Positions 43,046 to 50,922 of a DNA stretch of 64,000 bases are shown here, in pieces; the stretch's first letter is position 1; every line of letters starts with the position of its first letter. Location of the stretch: contig JAMHXF010000034.1 in assembly GCA_035910535.1 (NCBI GenBank), positions 1 through 64,000 of the forward strand. Direction: 5' to 3'. Origin of the DNA: Archangium_A sp035910535. GTDB taxonomy: Bacteria > Myxococcota > Myxococcia > Myxococcales > Myxococcaceae. A model generated the notes under the pieces. That model made no database searches. It was given only the letters and a program-made list of their open reading frames with translations, and was not told the DNA's origin. Both the position numbers and the translations under genes were made by a program.

Positions 43046-43771
43046 TCAAAACAATGACGTCATCAGCGAAGGCACTTCGACGAAGGGGTGTCGATCAGGA
43101 CGCCCTTCCGCCCAGAACCAGCGCGACCCGGTGAGCTGCGGCGCGACAGATAAAACCAGAGAGCTCCGGGTTCCGTAGTCGAGCTCGGGAATGTCGACGC
43201 ACACACCTTCGGGCGTCCCCGTCGCCAACAGGCGTTGCAGCGCAGTCGGTGTCGGCACACCGTGCTCCGTTTCGAGTGACGACCACGCGCGCGTGACGAT
43301 GTCGGCGCGACCCTGGTCATCACCGCCGAGGCTCCGCTCCGTCACCACGTGCAGGCCGCGCCCGAGCACCTGGTGATGTACTGCGCTCCCGTCGTTCCAC
43401 GTCACGAACGCCGAGTGGAGGTCCGCGTAGAGCAGGTGAAACGTGTTGAAGCGCGTCGCGGTCAACGCATCGAGCTGCGCGCGCAACGCCTCCGCAGACT
43501 TCGCGCGCAGCGCTTCGAGCACCAACGTGCCCCGCGACTCGCGCTCAGGAAACCGGTCTGACGGGTACCGATTTGTCACACCCACGAAGAGCCCCGTCTT
43601 CGTCAGCCCGAGCCACGTTCCACCGGCGAGCTCGTCACGCGGCGCGACGAAGTCTTCGTTGACCCAGCGCTTCGGAACTGACGCGGGGCGTCGACGAAGT
43701 TCGTCGCGATTTGCTGCAACGAGCAACGGTGCTGACGGGTACTGCCCAACGCTGACGATCAAGGTACACAT
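43046..43771 (-). CDS. NRDE/TANGO2 family protein
   Basis: A 241-aa protein starting MCTLIV, with the family hallmark AANRDE at 19-24 (Asn21-Arg22-Asp23-Glu24). GGTWLGLTKTGLFVGVTNR follows, as in the TANGO2 family, in which residue Cys2 could be an N-terminal nucleophile. The family is related to Ntn hydrolases and, in animals, to heme and lipid handling; the bacterial role is unclear. Only 5 bp separate its start from the divergent TetR gene start. It lies directly before the PAS kinase gene and could share a transcript. Confidence 0.85.
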   Translation of the reverse strand: MCTLIVSVGQYPSAPLLVAANRDELRRRPASVPKRWVNEDFVAPRDELAGGTWLGLTKTGLFVGVTNRYPSDRFPERESRGTLVLEALRAKSAEALRAQLDALTATRFNTFHLLYADLHSAFVTWNDGSAVHHQVLGRGLHVVTERSLGGDDQGRADIVTRAWSSLETEHGVPTPTALQRLLATGTPEGVCVDIPELDYGTRSSLVLSVAPQLTGSRWFWAEGRPDRHPFVEVPSLMTSLF

Positions 43772-43776
43772 GAGAA

Positions 43777-44385
43777 GTGCGAGACAAACAACGAGAAGAG
43801 ACTCGGCGGAAGCTCTACCACGCAGCGTTGGAAGTCTTCTGTCGCGACGGCGTCGCGGCCTGCCGCATCGAAGACATTGCGCAAAAAGCAGCGGTGAGCC
43901 GGGCGGCGTTCTACTTCCACTTTCCCTCGAAAGACGACGTGCTCCTGGAGCTGCTCAAGGAGTCGGAGACGCCGATCTGCGAGGCCGTCGAAGCGCTGCC
44001 CGCGAGCGCGACGCTCAGCGACGTGTACGAGACGTTGATCAACACGATGTCGGCGTTCTGGAGCGAAGGCGACCGACGCAAGTTGCTCGTCGAGATGTTC
44101 AGCGTGTCGATGCGTCGCACCACCATCGTCACCGACCGTGAAGCCGAGGTCGTACGTGCGGTGGTGAGCAAGCGCTTCACCGCTGCAGCAGAGCGCAAAG
44201 AGATTTCACCCTCGATGCCGGCAGAAATTCTCGCCGACTTCTATTTGCTCAACTGCCTCGCGGCCATGGCGAGCTGGTGCGTGCAGCCCATCATGCCGTT
44301 GGCCGACATGCTGCGCGGCGTGACGCACCTCTTCATGCACGGCGCAGGGCCCAACGCGGCGCCGCCCTTCACGGCGAGGGGCTGA
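43777..44385 (+). CDS. TetR/AcrR family transcriptional regulator
   Basis: A 202-aa protein from GTG 43777, the first possible start after an in-frame TGA at 43771. The HTH is at residues 9-55 (RRKLYHAALEVFCRDGVAACRIEDIAQKAAVSRAAFYFHFPSKDDVLLELL). The variable C-terminal ligand domain has helices to about 190. It is the first gene of a unit with an SDR (6-nt gap) and an alpha/beta hydrolase, so it probably represses those genes and responds to a lipid or acyl-CoA (inference from neighbours). No operator could be identified in the 5-bp gap; binding sites would have to overlap coding sequence. Confidence 0.92.
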   Translation: MRDKQREETRRKLYHAALEVFCRDGVAACRIEDIAQKAAVSRAAFYFHFPSKDDVLLELLKESETPICEAVEALPASATLSDVYETLINTMSAFWSEGDRRKLLVEMFSVSMRRTTIVTDREAEVVRAVVSKRFTAAAERKEISPSMPAEILADFYLLNCLAAMASWCVQPIMPLADMLRGVTHLFMHGAGPNAAPPFTARG

Positions 44386-44391
44386 CACGTC

Positions 44392-45183
44392 ATGACCAGC
44401 GTGTTCAACCCGAAGCTGTATGCGGGCAAGACGGTGTTCGTCACCGGCGGCTCGAGTGGCATCAACCTGCGCATCGCTGAAGCGTTCGGCGAGCACGGGG
44501 CGAAGGTCGCCATCAACGGTCGCAAGCTCGAGAAGCTCGAGGCTGCCGTGGCATCGCTGCGCGCCAAAGGCATCACCGCCGAAGGCTACGCCGCCGACGT
44601 GCGTGACTACGCCGCCGTCGAGAGCGCCGTCGAAGCTGCCGTGAAGGCGCTGGGCCCCATCGACGTGCTGGTGTGTGGCGCCGCGGGCAACTTCCCCGCG
44701 CCCGTCGCCATGATGTCGAGCAACGGCTTCAAGGCGGTGCTGGACATCGACGTGCTCGGCACGTTCAACGCGTGCCGCGCGGCGTTCGAGCGCCTGGTGA
44801 AGCCGGGCGCGAGCGTCATCGCCATCTCCGCTCCGCAAGCGCAGGTCGCGTACCCGATGCAGGCGCACGTCTGCGCGGCGAAGGCGGGCGTCGACATGCT
44901 GGTGAAGACGCTGGCCATGGAATGGGGGCCGGCCGGTGTGCGCGTGATGTCGATCTGGCCGGGGCCCATCGCCGGGACTGAAGGCATGGACCGCCTCGCG
45001 GGTGACGCAGAGTCGAAGAAGAAGATTGAGCAGATGCTGCCGCTGCAGCGCTTCGGCACGCGCGATGAGGTCGCGCAGCTCGCGTTGTTCCTCGCGTCAC
45101 CGGCGGCGTCGTACATCACCGGTAGCGTGCATTCGGCCGACGGCGGCATGGCGCTGCTCGGCGGTCATCTGCTCAGCCTCTGA
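44392..45183 (+). CDS. SDR oxidoreductase, 2,4-dienoyl-CoA reductase-like
   Basis: A 263-aa protein. It has the cofactor motif TGGSSGI (18-24), adenine-binding loop GRKLEKL, and an active-site region ISAPQAQVAYPMQAHVCAAKAGVD. Lys164 is present but the usual YxxxK Tyr is replaced by Val160, with His159 just before it. The dienoyl-CoA reductases DECR1/2 also lack this Tyr and have a comparable His-x-x-x-x-Lys block, and WGPAGVRVMSIWPGPIAGTEGM matches their C-terminal part closely. It would reduce 2,4-dienoyl-CoA in beta-oxidation of unsaturated fatty acids. It is flanked by a TetR gene and an alpha/beta hydrolase. Confidence 0.85.
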   Translation: MTSVFNPKLYAGKTVFVTGGSSGINLRIAEAFGEHGAKVAINGRKLEKLEAAVASLRAKGITAEGYAADVRDYAAVESAVEAAVKALGPIDVLVCGAAGNFPAPVAMMSSNGFKAVLDIDVLGTFNACRAAFERLVKPGASVIAISAPQAQVAYPMQAHVCAAKAGVDMLVKTLAMEWGPAGVRVMSIWPGPIAGTEGMDRLAGDAESKKKIEQMLPLQRFGTRDEVAQLALFLASPAASYITGSVHSADGGMALLGGHLLSL

Positions 45184-46091
45184 TGCACTGGCTCGACCGA
45201 CTCTCGCTGCGCGTGTTGCGGCGTGCGTCGATTTTTCAAGACGGCTGGGGCGACGTGCTGCCCTTCGAAGCGCGCGGTCGCGAAGCCCATACCGTGCGGC
45301 CGGCGAGCTCGTTGTCATTCACGTGGCTACCGCCGCGTCGAGAACGCGGCCTCACGATTCAAGACGGCACGGCGCCCAGCCCCGTCGGAGATCTGCCGTC
45401 GAACATTGCCACCATGCACGTTCGTCGCGTGTTGACGCCGCGACCTGCGAAGCGCCGCGTCGTGGTGCCGCCGTCGTGGGGCGAAGGTGGCTACGGCCCG
45501 CGCATGTGGCTCGTCGGTGCGTTGGTGGCGCAGGGGCTCGAGCCGTGGTTGTTGGAGGGCGCGTACTTCGGTGCGCGCGCCGCGCCGCTCACGCGCGTCG
45601 AAGACTTTCTGCGCATGGGCCTCGCGCACATCGATGAAGCGCGCTCGCTGTTGCAGACGCACGCCGACGAAGGCACGCCGACCGGGCTGGCTGGCTACAG
45701 CATGGCCGGCCAGCTGGGCTCGATCGCCGCCGCGACGATGCCCTTCGAGGTGCCCGTCGTCGCGATGGCGGCGCCGCCGTCGGCTGACGTGGTCTTCGTC
45801 GAAGGGCCGCTCTCGGCGCAGCTGCGTTGGGAAAGGCTGGGCGGAGACGCGCGCGTGAAGGTGCCCGACGTGATGCGGCGCGTGTCGCTGCTCGACGCGC
45901 CGCCGCCGAGGTCGCCACGACGCGCGGTGGTCATCAACTCGGGTGACGGCATCGTGAACCCCGAGGCGACCGCGCGCATCGCGGCGCACTGGGGCGTGGA
46001 GCCGGTGAAGCTCGCCACGGGCCACCTCGGCGCGTACGCGTTGGAGCGCCGTGCCTTGCAGCAGGTCATCGCGCAGACGCTCGCGCACTGA
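45183..46091 (+). CDS. Alpha/beta hydrolase (ABHD18-like)
   Basis: A 302-aa protein whose ATG shares a base with the SDR stop (TGATG). The nucleophile elbow is LAGYSMAGQLG (Ser173), preceded by VVVPPSWGEGGYGPRMWLV, a motif of the ABHD18/DUF2048 family. The C-terminal NSGDGIVNP...GHLGAYALERRAL likely gives the Asp and His (in GHLGA) of the triad. It probably acts on an ester or acyl substrate; in context, a fatty-acyl compound is a reasonable guess. The gene ends 150 bp before the phosphate genes. Confidence 0.82.
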   Translation: MHWLDRLSLRVLRRASIFQDGWGDVLPFEARGREAHTVRPASSLSFTWLPPRRERGLTIQDGTAPSPVGDLPSNIATMHVRRVLTPRPAKRRVVVPPSWGEGGYGPRMWLVGALVAQGLEPWLLEGAYFGARAAPLTRVEDFLRMGLAHIDEARSLLQTHADEGTPTGLAGYSMAGQLGSIAAATMPFEVPVVAMAAPPSADVVFVEGPLSAQLRWERLGGDARVKVPDVMRRVSLLDAPPPRSPRRAVVINSGDGIVNPEATARIAAHWGVEPVKLATGHLGAYALERRALQQVIAQTLAH

Positions 46092-46094
46092 CAG

Positions 46095-46135
46095 CCCGAG
46101 GCGCCTCGAGCTGGAGACAGAAGGCCCGAGGCGCC
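46095..46135. repeat. Direct repeat CCCGAGGCGCC, two copies 30 bp apart
   Basis: The 11-mer occurs at 46095-46105 and 46125-46135, in the gap after the hydrolase gene and before the phosphate operon. The first copy is part of a 12-bp palindrome CGAGGCGCCTCG (46097-46108). There is no T-run, so it is not a typical terminator. It may be a protein site or a remnant. Confidence 0.35.
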
Positions 46136-46179
46136 CACCGCGCAGAAGACGATGTTTCTGCGGCGTGAAGCCACGCGCA

Positions 46180-46208
46180 GTCACACAAGCGTCACACAGT
46201 TGTAACCA
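46180..46208 (+). promoter_or_regulatory. Pho-box-like triple repeat before DUF47-Pit
   Basis: Three copies at exact 11-bp spacing: GTCACAC (46180-46186), GTCACAC (46191-46197), GTAACCA (46202-46208), each 7 nt plus a 4-nt spacer. PhoB boxes are 7-bp direct repeats (CTGTCAT) with 4-bp AT-rich spacers, so the geometry matches, though the core is GTCAC rather than TGTCA. It lies 34 nt upstream of the DUF47 start. A possible -10 (TGCAAT, 46226-46231) lies 18 nt further down. The downstream gene is a phosphate transporter, which strengthens the call. Confidence 0.6.
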
Positions 46209-46241
46209 GCGCTCGGCGGCCGGTCTGCAATCTGCCGCGCC

Positions 46242-46880
46242 ATGAGCGTTCTCCAGGGCTTCATCCGCTTTCTGCTCCCCCGCGAAGACCATTGGTACGA
46301 CATGCTCGAAGAGCTCGGCCGCCTCGGCCACGAAGCCTCGAAGGCGCTGTCGACCTTCAAAGACCAACCCGCCTCGAAGGTGCGTGAGACGGTTCAAGCC
46401 ATCGAGCACCGCGCCGACGACGTGGTGCGCCGCATGGAAGACGCGCTCGCGCGAACCTTCGTCACGCCGCTCGACCGCGAAGACCTGCATCGCCTCACGT
46501 CGGAGCTCGACGACATCGTCGACCTCTGCAACCTCTCGGCGCGCGCCTTCAACCTCTACCACCTCGAGAAGCCCACGCCCGCGATGGAGCAGCTGATGGA
46601 CAAGCTCGAAGCCGGCACCGCGATTCTCGCCGAAGAAATTCCGAACCTGCGCAAGCACCAGTACCAGAACCTCCTCGAGGGCGGCCGTCGCGTGCGCACG
46701 CTCGAGAAAGAGGCCGACGCCATCTACCGGCAGGCGATTTCACAGCTCTTCTCGGAGTCACACCCCGACTTCCGCGAAATGCTGCGCCAGAAAGAGGCGC
46801 TCGATGACCTCGAGGCCGCCGTCGACTACTGCGACAACGTGGCCGACCTCCTTTCGAACCTCGCCGTGAAGCATGGTTAG
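46242..46880 (+). CDS. DUF47/PhoU-like phosphate transport accessory protein
   Basis: A 212-aa all-helical protein of the TIGR00153/DUF47 family. Conserved acidic-rich helices are visible: IEHRADDVVRRMEDALARTFVTPLDREDLHRLTSELDDIVDLCNLSARA and ALDDLEAAVDYCDNVADLLSNL, the ExxxD motifs of PhoU-like metal-binding bundles. Such proteins are almost always encoded beside Pit and are thought to modulate it. It overlaps the Pit gene by 8 nt, so the two are coupled. A Pho-box-like element lies upstream, so induction under phosphate limitation is likely (inference). Confidence 0.9.
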   Translation: MSVLQGFIRFLLPREDHWYDMLEELGRLGHEASKALSTFKDQPASKVRETVQAIEHRADDVVRRMEDALARTFVTPLDREDLHRLTSELDDIVDLCNLSARAFNLYHLEKPTPAMEQLMDKLEAGTAILAEEIPNLRKHQYQNLLEGGRRVRTLEKEADAIYRQAISQLFSESHPDFREMLRQKEALDDLEAAVDYCDNVADLLSNLAVKHG

Positions 46881-48078
46881 CCTCCTGATTGCGGTGGTCG
46901 TGATGGCCATCGTGTTCGACTACATCAACGGCTTTCACGACGCGGCGAACGCCATCGCCACCGTGGTGTCGACGGGCGTGTTGCCCATTCGTACCGCCGT
47001 GTTTCTCGCCGGCATCCTGAACTTCATCGGCGCAGTCACCGGCACGGCGGTCGCCAAGACCATCGCGTCGGGCTTCGCAGACCCGGCCAACGTGACGCAG
47101 GCGGTGGTGTTGGCGGCGCTGCTCGGCGCGTCGGCTTGGAACCTCATTACCTGGTGGTTCGGCATTCCCTCCAGCAGCTCGCACGCGCTCGTCGGAGGGC
47201 TCGCCGGCGCGGTCGTCGCGCACGCGGGGCTCGACGCGTTCAAGTGGGGCGCGCTGGTGCAGAAGGTGCTCGTGCCGCTCGTGGCGTCTCCCACCATCGG
47301 CTTCATCGTGGCGTTCTTCACCATGGTGGGCCTGGTGTGGATCGCGCGCGGCTCGTGGAGCAAGCCGGTGTTGGCGGCGCTCGGCCTCATCATTCTTTCG
47401 ACCTTCGGCTGGGCCGCGTGGAACTCGGAGGAGCTCTCGGCAGCGTTCGCCACCAGCAGCCTCGAGACGCGCGTCGTGCTCGGCCTGGGCGTGTGTTTTC
47501 TCATCGGCGTGCCGGTGCTCTACGGCGCGCGACCGAACGTGGTGCAGACGCACTCCCGAAGGCTGCAGTTGTTGTCGGCCGGCATGATGGCCTTCGGGCA
47601 CGGCAGCAACGACGCGCAGAAGTCGATGGGCATCATCACGCTTGCGCTCGTGGCCTTCGTCGCCAACGGTCACGCCGTGCCGGGGTGGATGCCGCACTGG
47701 GCGCTGCCCGTCGACGGCAACGTGCCCACGTGGGTGATCCTCGCGTGCGCGGCGGCCATCGCGCTCGGTACGGCGGCCGGTGGTACGCGCATCATCAAGA
47801 CGATGGGCACGAAGATCATCCGCATCACGCCGCTGCAGGGCTTCGCGGCTGAAACCGCAGGCGCGCTCACGATTCTCGGCGCGAGCCACCTCGGTATTCC
47901 GGTGTCGACCACGCACGTCATCAACGCCGCCATCATGGGCGTGGGCGCGTCGAAGCGAATGTCGGCCGTGCGCTGGGGTGTCGCGGGCAACATTCTCATC
48001 GCGTGGGTGGTGACGTTGCCGTTCTCTGCAGGCCTCGCGTGGCTGTCGATGAAGGCGCTCGCGGCGTTCGGCGCCTGA
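46873..48078 (+). CDS. PiT-family inorganic phosphate transporter
   Basis: A 401-aa membrane protein with about 10 membrane segments in two homologous halves. PiT signature motifs are present in both: GFHDAANAIATVVSTGVL (20-37) and GHGSNDAQKSMGIITLAL (about 239-256), with SSSSHALVGGLAG and IPVSTTHVINAAIMGVG repeating the same pattern. It carries metal-phosphate in symport with protons or sodium. Note that the Pit type is usually low-affinity and constitutive, so a Pho-box upstream would be a departure from E. coli practice. The partner DUF47 is directly upstream. Confidence 0.93.
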   Translation: MVSLLIAVVVMAIVFDYINGFHDAANAIATVVSTGVLPIRTAVFLAGILNFIGAVTGTAVAKTIASGFADPANVTQAVVLAALLGASAWNLITWWFGIPSSSSHALVGGLAGAVVAHAGLDAFKWGALVQKVLVPLVASPTIGFIVAFFTMVGLVWIARGSWSKPVLAALGLIILSTFGWAAWNSEELSAAFATSSLETRVVLGLGVCFLIGVPVLYGARPNVVQTHSRRLQLLSAGMMAFGHGSNDAQKSMGIITLALVAFVANGHAVPGWMPHWALPVDGNVPTWVILACAAAIALGTAAGGTRIIKTMGTKIIRITPLQGFAAETAGALTILGASHLGIPVSTTHVINAAIMGVGASKRMSAVRWGVAGNILIAWVVTLPFSAGLAWLSMKALAAFGA

Positions 48079-48153
48079 CCCACGGAGGTCGCACACAGTC
48101 GCATCGGGCTTCTCCCGAGTGCGCGCGGGCGCGTCGCGGAGTGAGCTTCGGGA

Positions 48154-48552
48154 ATGTCCACGTCAGCCCGGCCGTACGTCGACGATCTCGGAGGCGGTGT
48201 CGCAGCGCTGCACTTCCCCGAAGTGCAGCACGTCACGGCAGAACGGAGCGCGCCGCTGGTCGAGCCGCTCACGAAGATCTCACGCACGGGCCCGCTGGCC
48301 ATCGTCGCGGTGCCACCCGAAGCGCTGCGCATGGTCGAGCCGTCGATGGTCTCGTTCTGGGTCACGAACTTCACCAGAGGCGACATCGAGGTGAACGCCA
48401 TCGCCGTGGTCTCGAAGTCGATCGCGGTGCGCGTGGCGCTCGCAGGGCTCGGCGCGGCGATGAAGCTGCGCCAGAAGCCCATCGTCTTCTCGACGTTCCG
48501 CGACCTCGAGACAGCCATCGGCTGGGCGAGAGATCGCCGCGTGCGCGGCTGA
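48154..48552 (+). CDS. Hypothetical protein, STAS/SpoIIAA-like
   Basis: A 132-aa soluble protein starting at ATG 48154. The pattern PYVDDLGGGVAALHFPEVQHV...GPLAIVAVPPEALRMVEPSMVSFW...INAIAVVSKSIAVRVALAGLGAAMKL has alternating strands and helices like STAS/SpoIIAA-type domains, including a small-residue GGGVA start and an AVVSKSIAVR strand-helix. There is no catalytic motif, no kinase or anti-sigma partner beside it, and it could equally be an orphan hypothetical. It is 75 nt downstream of Pit with nothing recognisable in between, and converges with xdhB. Confidence 0.6.
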   Translation: MSTSARPYVDDLGGGVAALHFPEVQHVTAERSAPLVEPLTKISRTGPLAIVAVPPEALRMVEPSMVSFWVTNFTRGDIEVNAIAVVSKSIAVRVALAGLGAAMKLRQKPIVFSTFRDLETAIGWARDRRVRG

Positions 48553-48555
48553 ACG

Positions 48556-50922
48556 CTACGGCTGGCGCTGCGCCACGACGGCGAACAACAACGCTTCGGG
48601 CGTGCACGGCATCTGCAACTTCACTTCACGGCCCTGCGGCCCGAACGCCGCGACCGCGTCACGCAGCGACGCAACGACGGCGAGCGCCAACATCAGCGGC
48701 GGCTCACCGACGGCCTTGCTGCCGTGAATCACGTCGCTCTGCGCGGCGTTCTCGAGGAGCGACACGCGGAAGTCGAGCGGCGCGTCTCCGAACGCGGGGA
48801 TCTTGTAGGTGTCGGGCGAGTGCGTGCGCAGGTAGCCCTTGTCGTCGAAGCGCAGCTCTTCGCTCGTGAGCCAGCCGACGCCCTGAATGAAGCCGCCTTC
48901 GATTTGCCCCCGGTCGATGGTGGGCACCAGCGAGTTGCCGACGTCGTGAAGAATGTCGATGCGGCGCATGCGGTGCTCACCCGTCAAGCCGCTGAGCTCG
49001 ACCTCGCTCACCGCCGCGCCGTACGCGAAGTAGTGAAACGGTTTTCCGCGCCCGGTGGCCTTGTCGTACGAGATGTCGGGCGTTCGGTAGAAGCCCGTCG
49101 CCGACATCGAGACCTGCGCGAAGTACGCCTCGCCGGTGACCTTCTCGAACGGCAACGCGAGCTCGGGTCGCGACGCGAGGAACACGCGGCCGCCCGCAAA
49201 CAGAATGTCGTTCGCGCTCTCTGCGGGCACGCCGAGCAGCCGCGCGGCGACCGGGCGAAGGCGCTCACGCAGCGTCTCGCACGCGTGCTTCACGGCCTGA
49301 CCGTTCAAGTCTGAACCTGACGACGCCGCCGTCGCCGACGTGTTGGGCACCTTGTCGGTCGCGGTGTTCATCACGCGAATGCGCTCCGCGGTGAGCCCCA
49401 GCTCGTGCGCGCAGATGGCGAGCATCTTGGTGTGCAGGCCCTGGCCCATTTCCGTGCCGCCGTGGTTCAGCTGCAGCGAGCCATCGGCGTACAGCACGAT
49501 GAACGCGCCGGCCTGATTCAGGAACGACGTCGTGAAGCTGATGCCGAACTTCACTGGCGTCAGCGCGAGGCCCCGCTTCACGTGGCGGCTCGTCGCGTTG
49601 AAGGCGTCGATCTGCCCGCGGCGCCTCGCATAGTCCGACGACGCGAGCAGCTCGTCGAAGATGCGCGGCAGGCGGTTGTCCTTCACCTCCTGGTAGTACG
49701 GCGTGAGGTTGCGCGGCGCGGCGCCGTAGAAGTTCTTGCGCCGCACCTCGACGGGGTCGAGGCCCGTGCGCTCGCAGAAGCGGCTGATGATGTCTTCGAT
49801 GACGGCCATGCCCTGCGGCCCACCGAAGCCACGGAACGCGGTGTTCGACGGCAGGTTGGTCTTCGCGGCGCGGCCCACCAACTTCACGTTGGGCAGGAAG
49901 TAGCCGTTGTCTGAATGAAACAACGCACGGTCGGTGATGGCGCGCGTCAAGTCGTTGCTGAAGCCGCCGTTGCTGAAGAGCTGCGCGTCGAGCCCGACGA
50001 GGGTGCCGTCTTTCGAGAAGCCGACGTCGAAGCGGGTCAAGAACGGGTGGCGCTTGCCGGTCCACAACATGTCCTGGTCGCGGTTGAGCCAGACCTTCAC
50101 GGGCCGCCCGGTCTTCAGCGCCGCGAGCGACGCGATGGCGGCGTAGTTCGCAGACTGCGTCTCTTTGCCTCCGAAGCCGCCGCCCATGCGCGGCACCTCG
50201 ACGACGATCTGGTGCCGGTGCCAATCGAGCACGTGCGAGACGATGGCCTGCACTTCGCTCGGGTGCTGCGTCGAGCAGTACAACTTGAGCGCGCTGCCTT
50301 CTTCCGGCACGGCGAGCGTGACGTGCGTCTCGAGATAGAAATGGTCCTGACCGCCGGTGACCGTTTCTCCTTGAAACCTCACGTCAGCGTTGGCGAGCGC
50401 CGTCTCAGGCTCTCCGCGCCGCATGGTGTGCGGGTCTGACAACCAGCTGCCTTTTTCAATCGCCTCTTCGATGGTGACGATGGCCGGCAGCACCTCGAGG
50501 TCGACCTTCAACGCCGCCGCGCCCGCGCGACACGCTTCGTAGGTCTCGGCGACGATGACGGCGATGGCCTGCCCGAGGAAATGAACCTCGTGGCTGGCGA
50601 GCAGCTCTTCGTCGTGAATCACCGGACCGACGTTGTTGTGACCGGGAACGTCTTGCGCCGTGAGCACGGCATGCACACCCGGCACTGCGCGCGCCGCCGC
50701 CGTGTCGATGCCACGAATGCGCCCGCGCGCGTGCGTGGAGCCGACGACCTGCGCGACCAGCTGACCTGCAGGCGCGGGAAAGTCGTCGACGTACTTTGCT
50801 TCGCCGCTCGTGTGCCGAAGCCCGCTCTCGTGCAGCAGCGGCTGGTGCAGCGGCGTCAACGGCGTCTCGTCGGTGGGAATGACGGGGCTGTGTTTCTTCG
50901 TCGTCTTCTGCGTCTCAGCCAA
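48556..50922 (-). CDS. xdhB: Xanthine dehydrogenase, molybdopterin-binding subunit (XdhB)
   Basis: A 788-aa protein. The start is a TTG at 50922 with a strong GGAGG 7 nt upstream (8-nt overlap with xdhA). Motifs: GGGFGGKETQ (molybdopterin), GFGGPQGM, NHGGTEMGQGLHTKMLAI, and the C-terminal GEPPLML, whose Glu is the catalytic base in xanthine oxidoreductases. With XdhA it oxidises hypoxanthine and xanthine to uric acid. It is the second gene of xdhAB. No xdhC (sulfuration/insertion factor), uricase or purine permease is in the window. Confidence 0.95.
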   Translation of the reverse strand: MAETQKTTKKHSPVIPTDETPLTPLHQPLLHESGLRHTSGEAKYVDDFPAPAGQLVAQVVGSTHARGRIRGIDTAAARAVPGVHAVLTAQDVPGHNNVGPVIHDEELLASHEVHFLGQAIAVIVAETYEACRAGAAALKVDLEVLPAIVTIEEAIEKGSWLSDPHTMRRGEPETALANADVRFQGETVTGGQDHFYLETHVTLAVPEEGSALKLYCSTQHPSEVQAIVSHVLDWHRHQIVVEVPRMGGGFGGKETQSANYAAIASLAALKTGRPVKVWLNRDQDMLWTGKRHPFLTRFDVGFSKDGTLVGLDAQLFSNGGFSNDLTRAITDRALFHSDNGYFLPNVKLVGRAAKTNLPSNTAFRGFGGPQGMAVIEDIISRFCERTGLDPVEVRRKNFYGAAPRNLTPYYQEVKDNRLPRIFDELLASSDYARRRGQIDAFNATSRHVKRGLALTPVKFGISFTTSFLNQAGAFIVLYADGSLQLNHGGTEMGQGLHTKMLAICAHELGLTAERIRVMNTATDKVPNTSATAASSGSDLNGQAVKHACETLRERLRPVAARLLGVPAESANDILFAGGRVFLASRPELALPFEKVTGEAYFAQVSMSATGFYRTPDISYDKATGRGKPFHYFAYGAAVSEVELSGLTGEHRMRRIDILHDVGNSLVPTIDRGQIEGGFIQGVGWLTSEELRFDDKGYLRTHSPDTYKIPAFGDAPLDFRVSLLENAAQSDVIHGSKAVGEPPLMLALAVVASLRDAVAAFGPQGREVKLQMPCTPEALLFAVVAQRQP

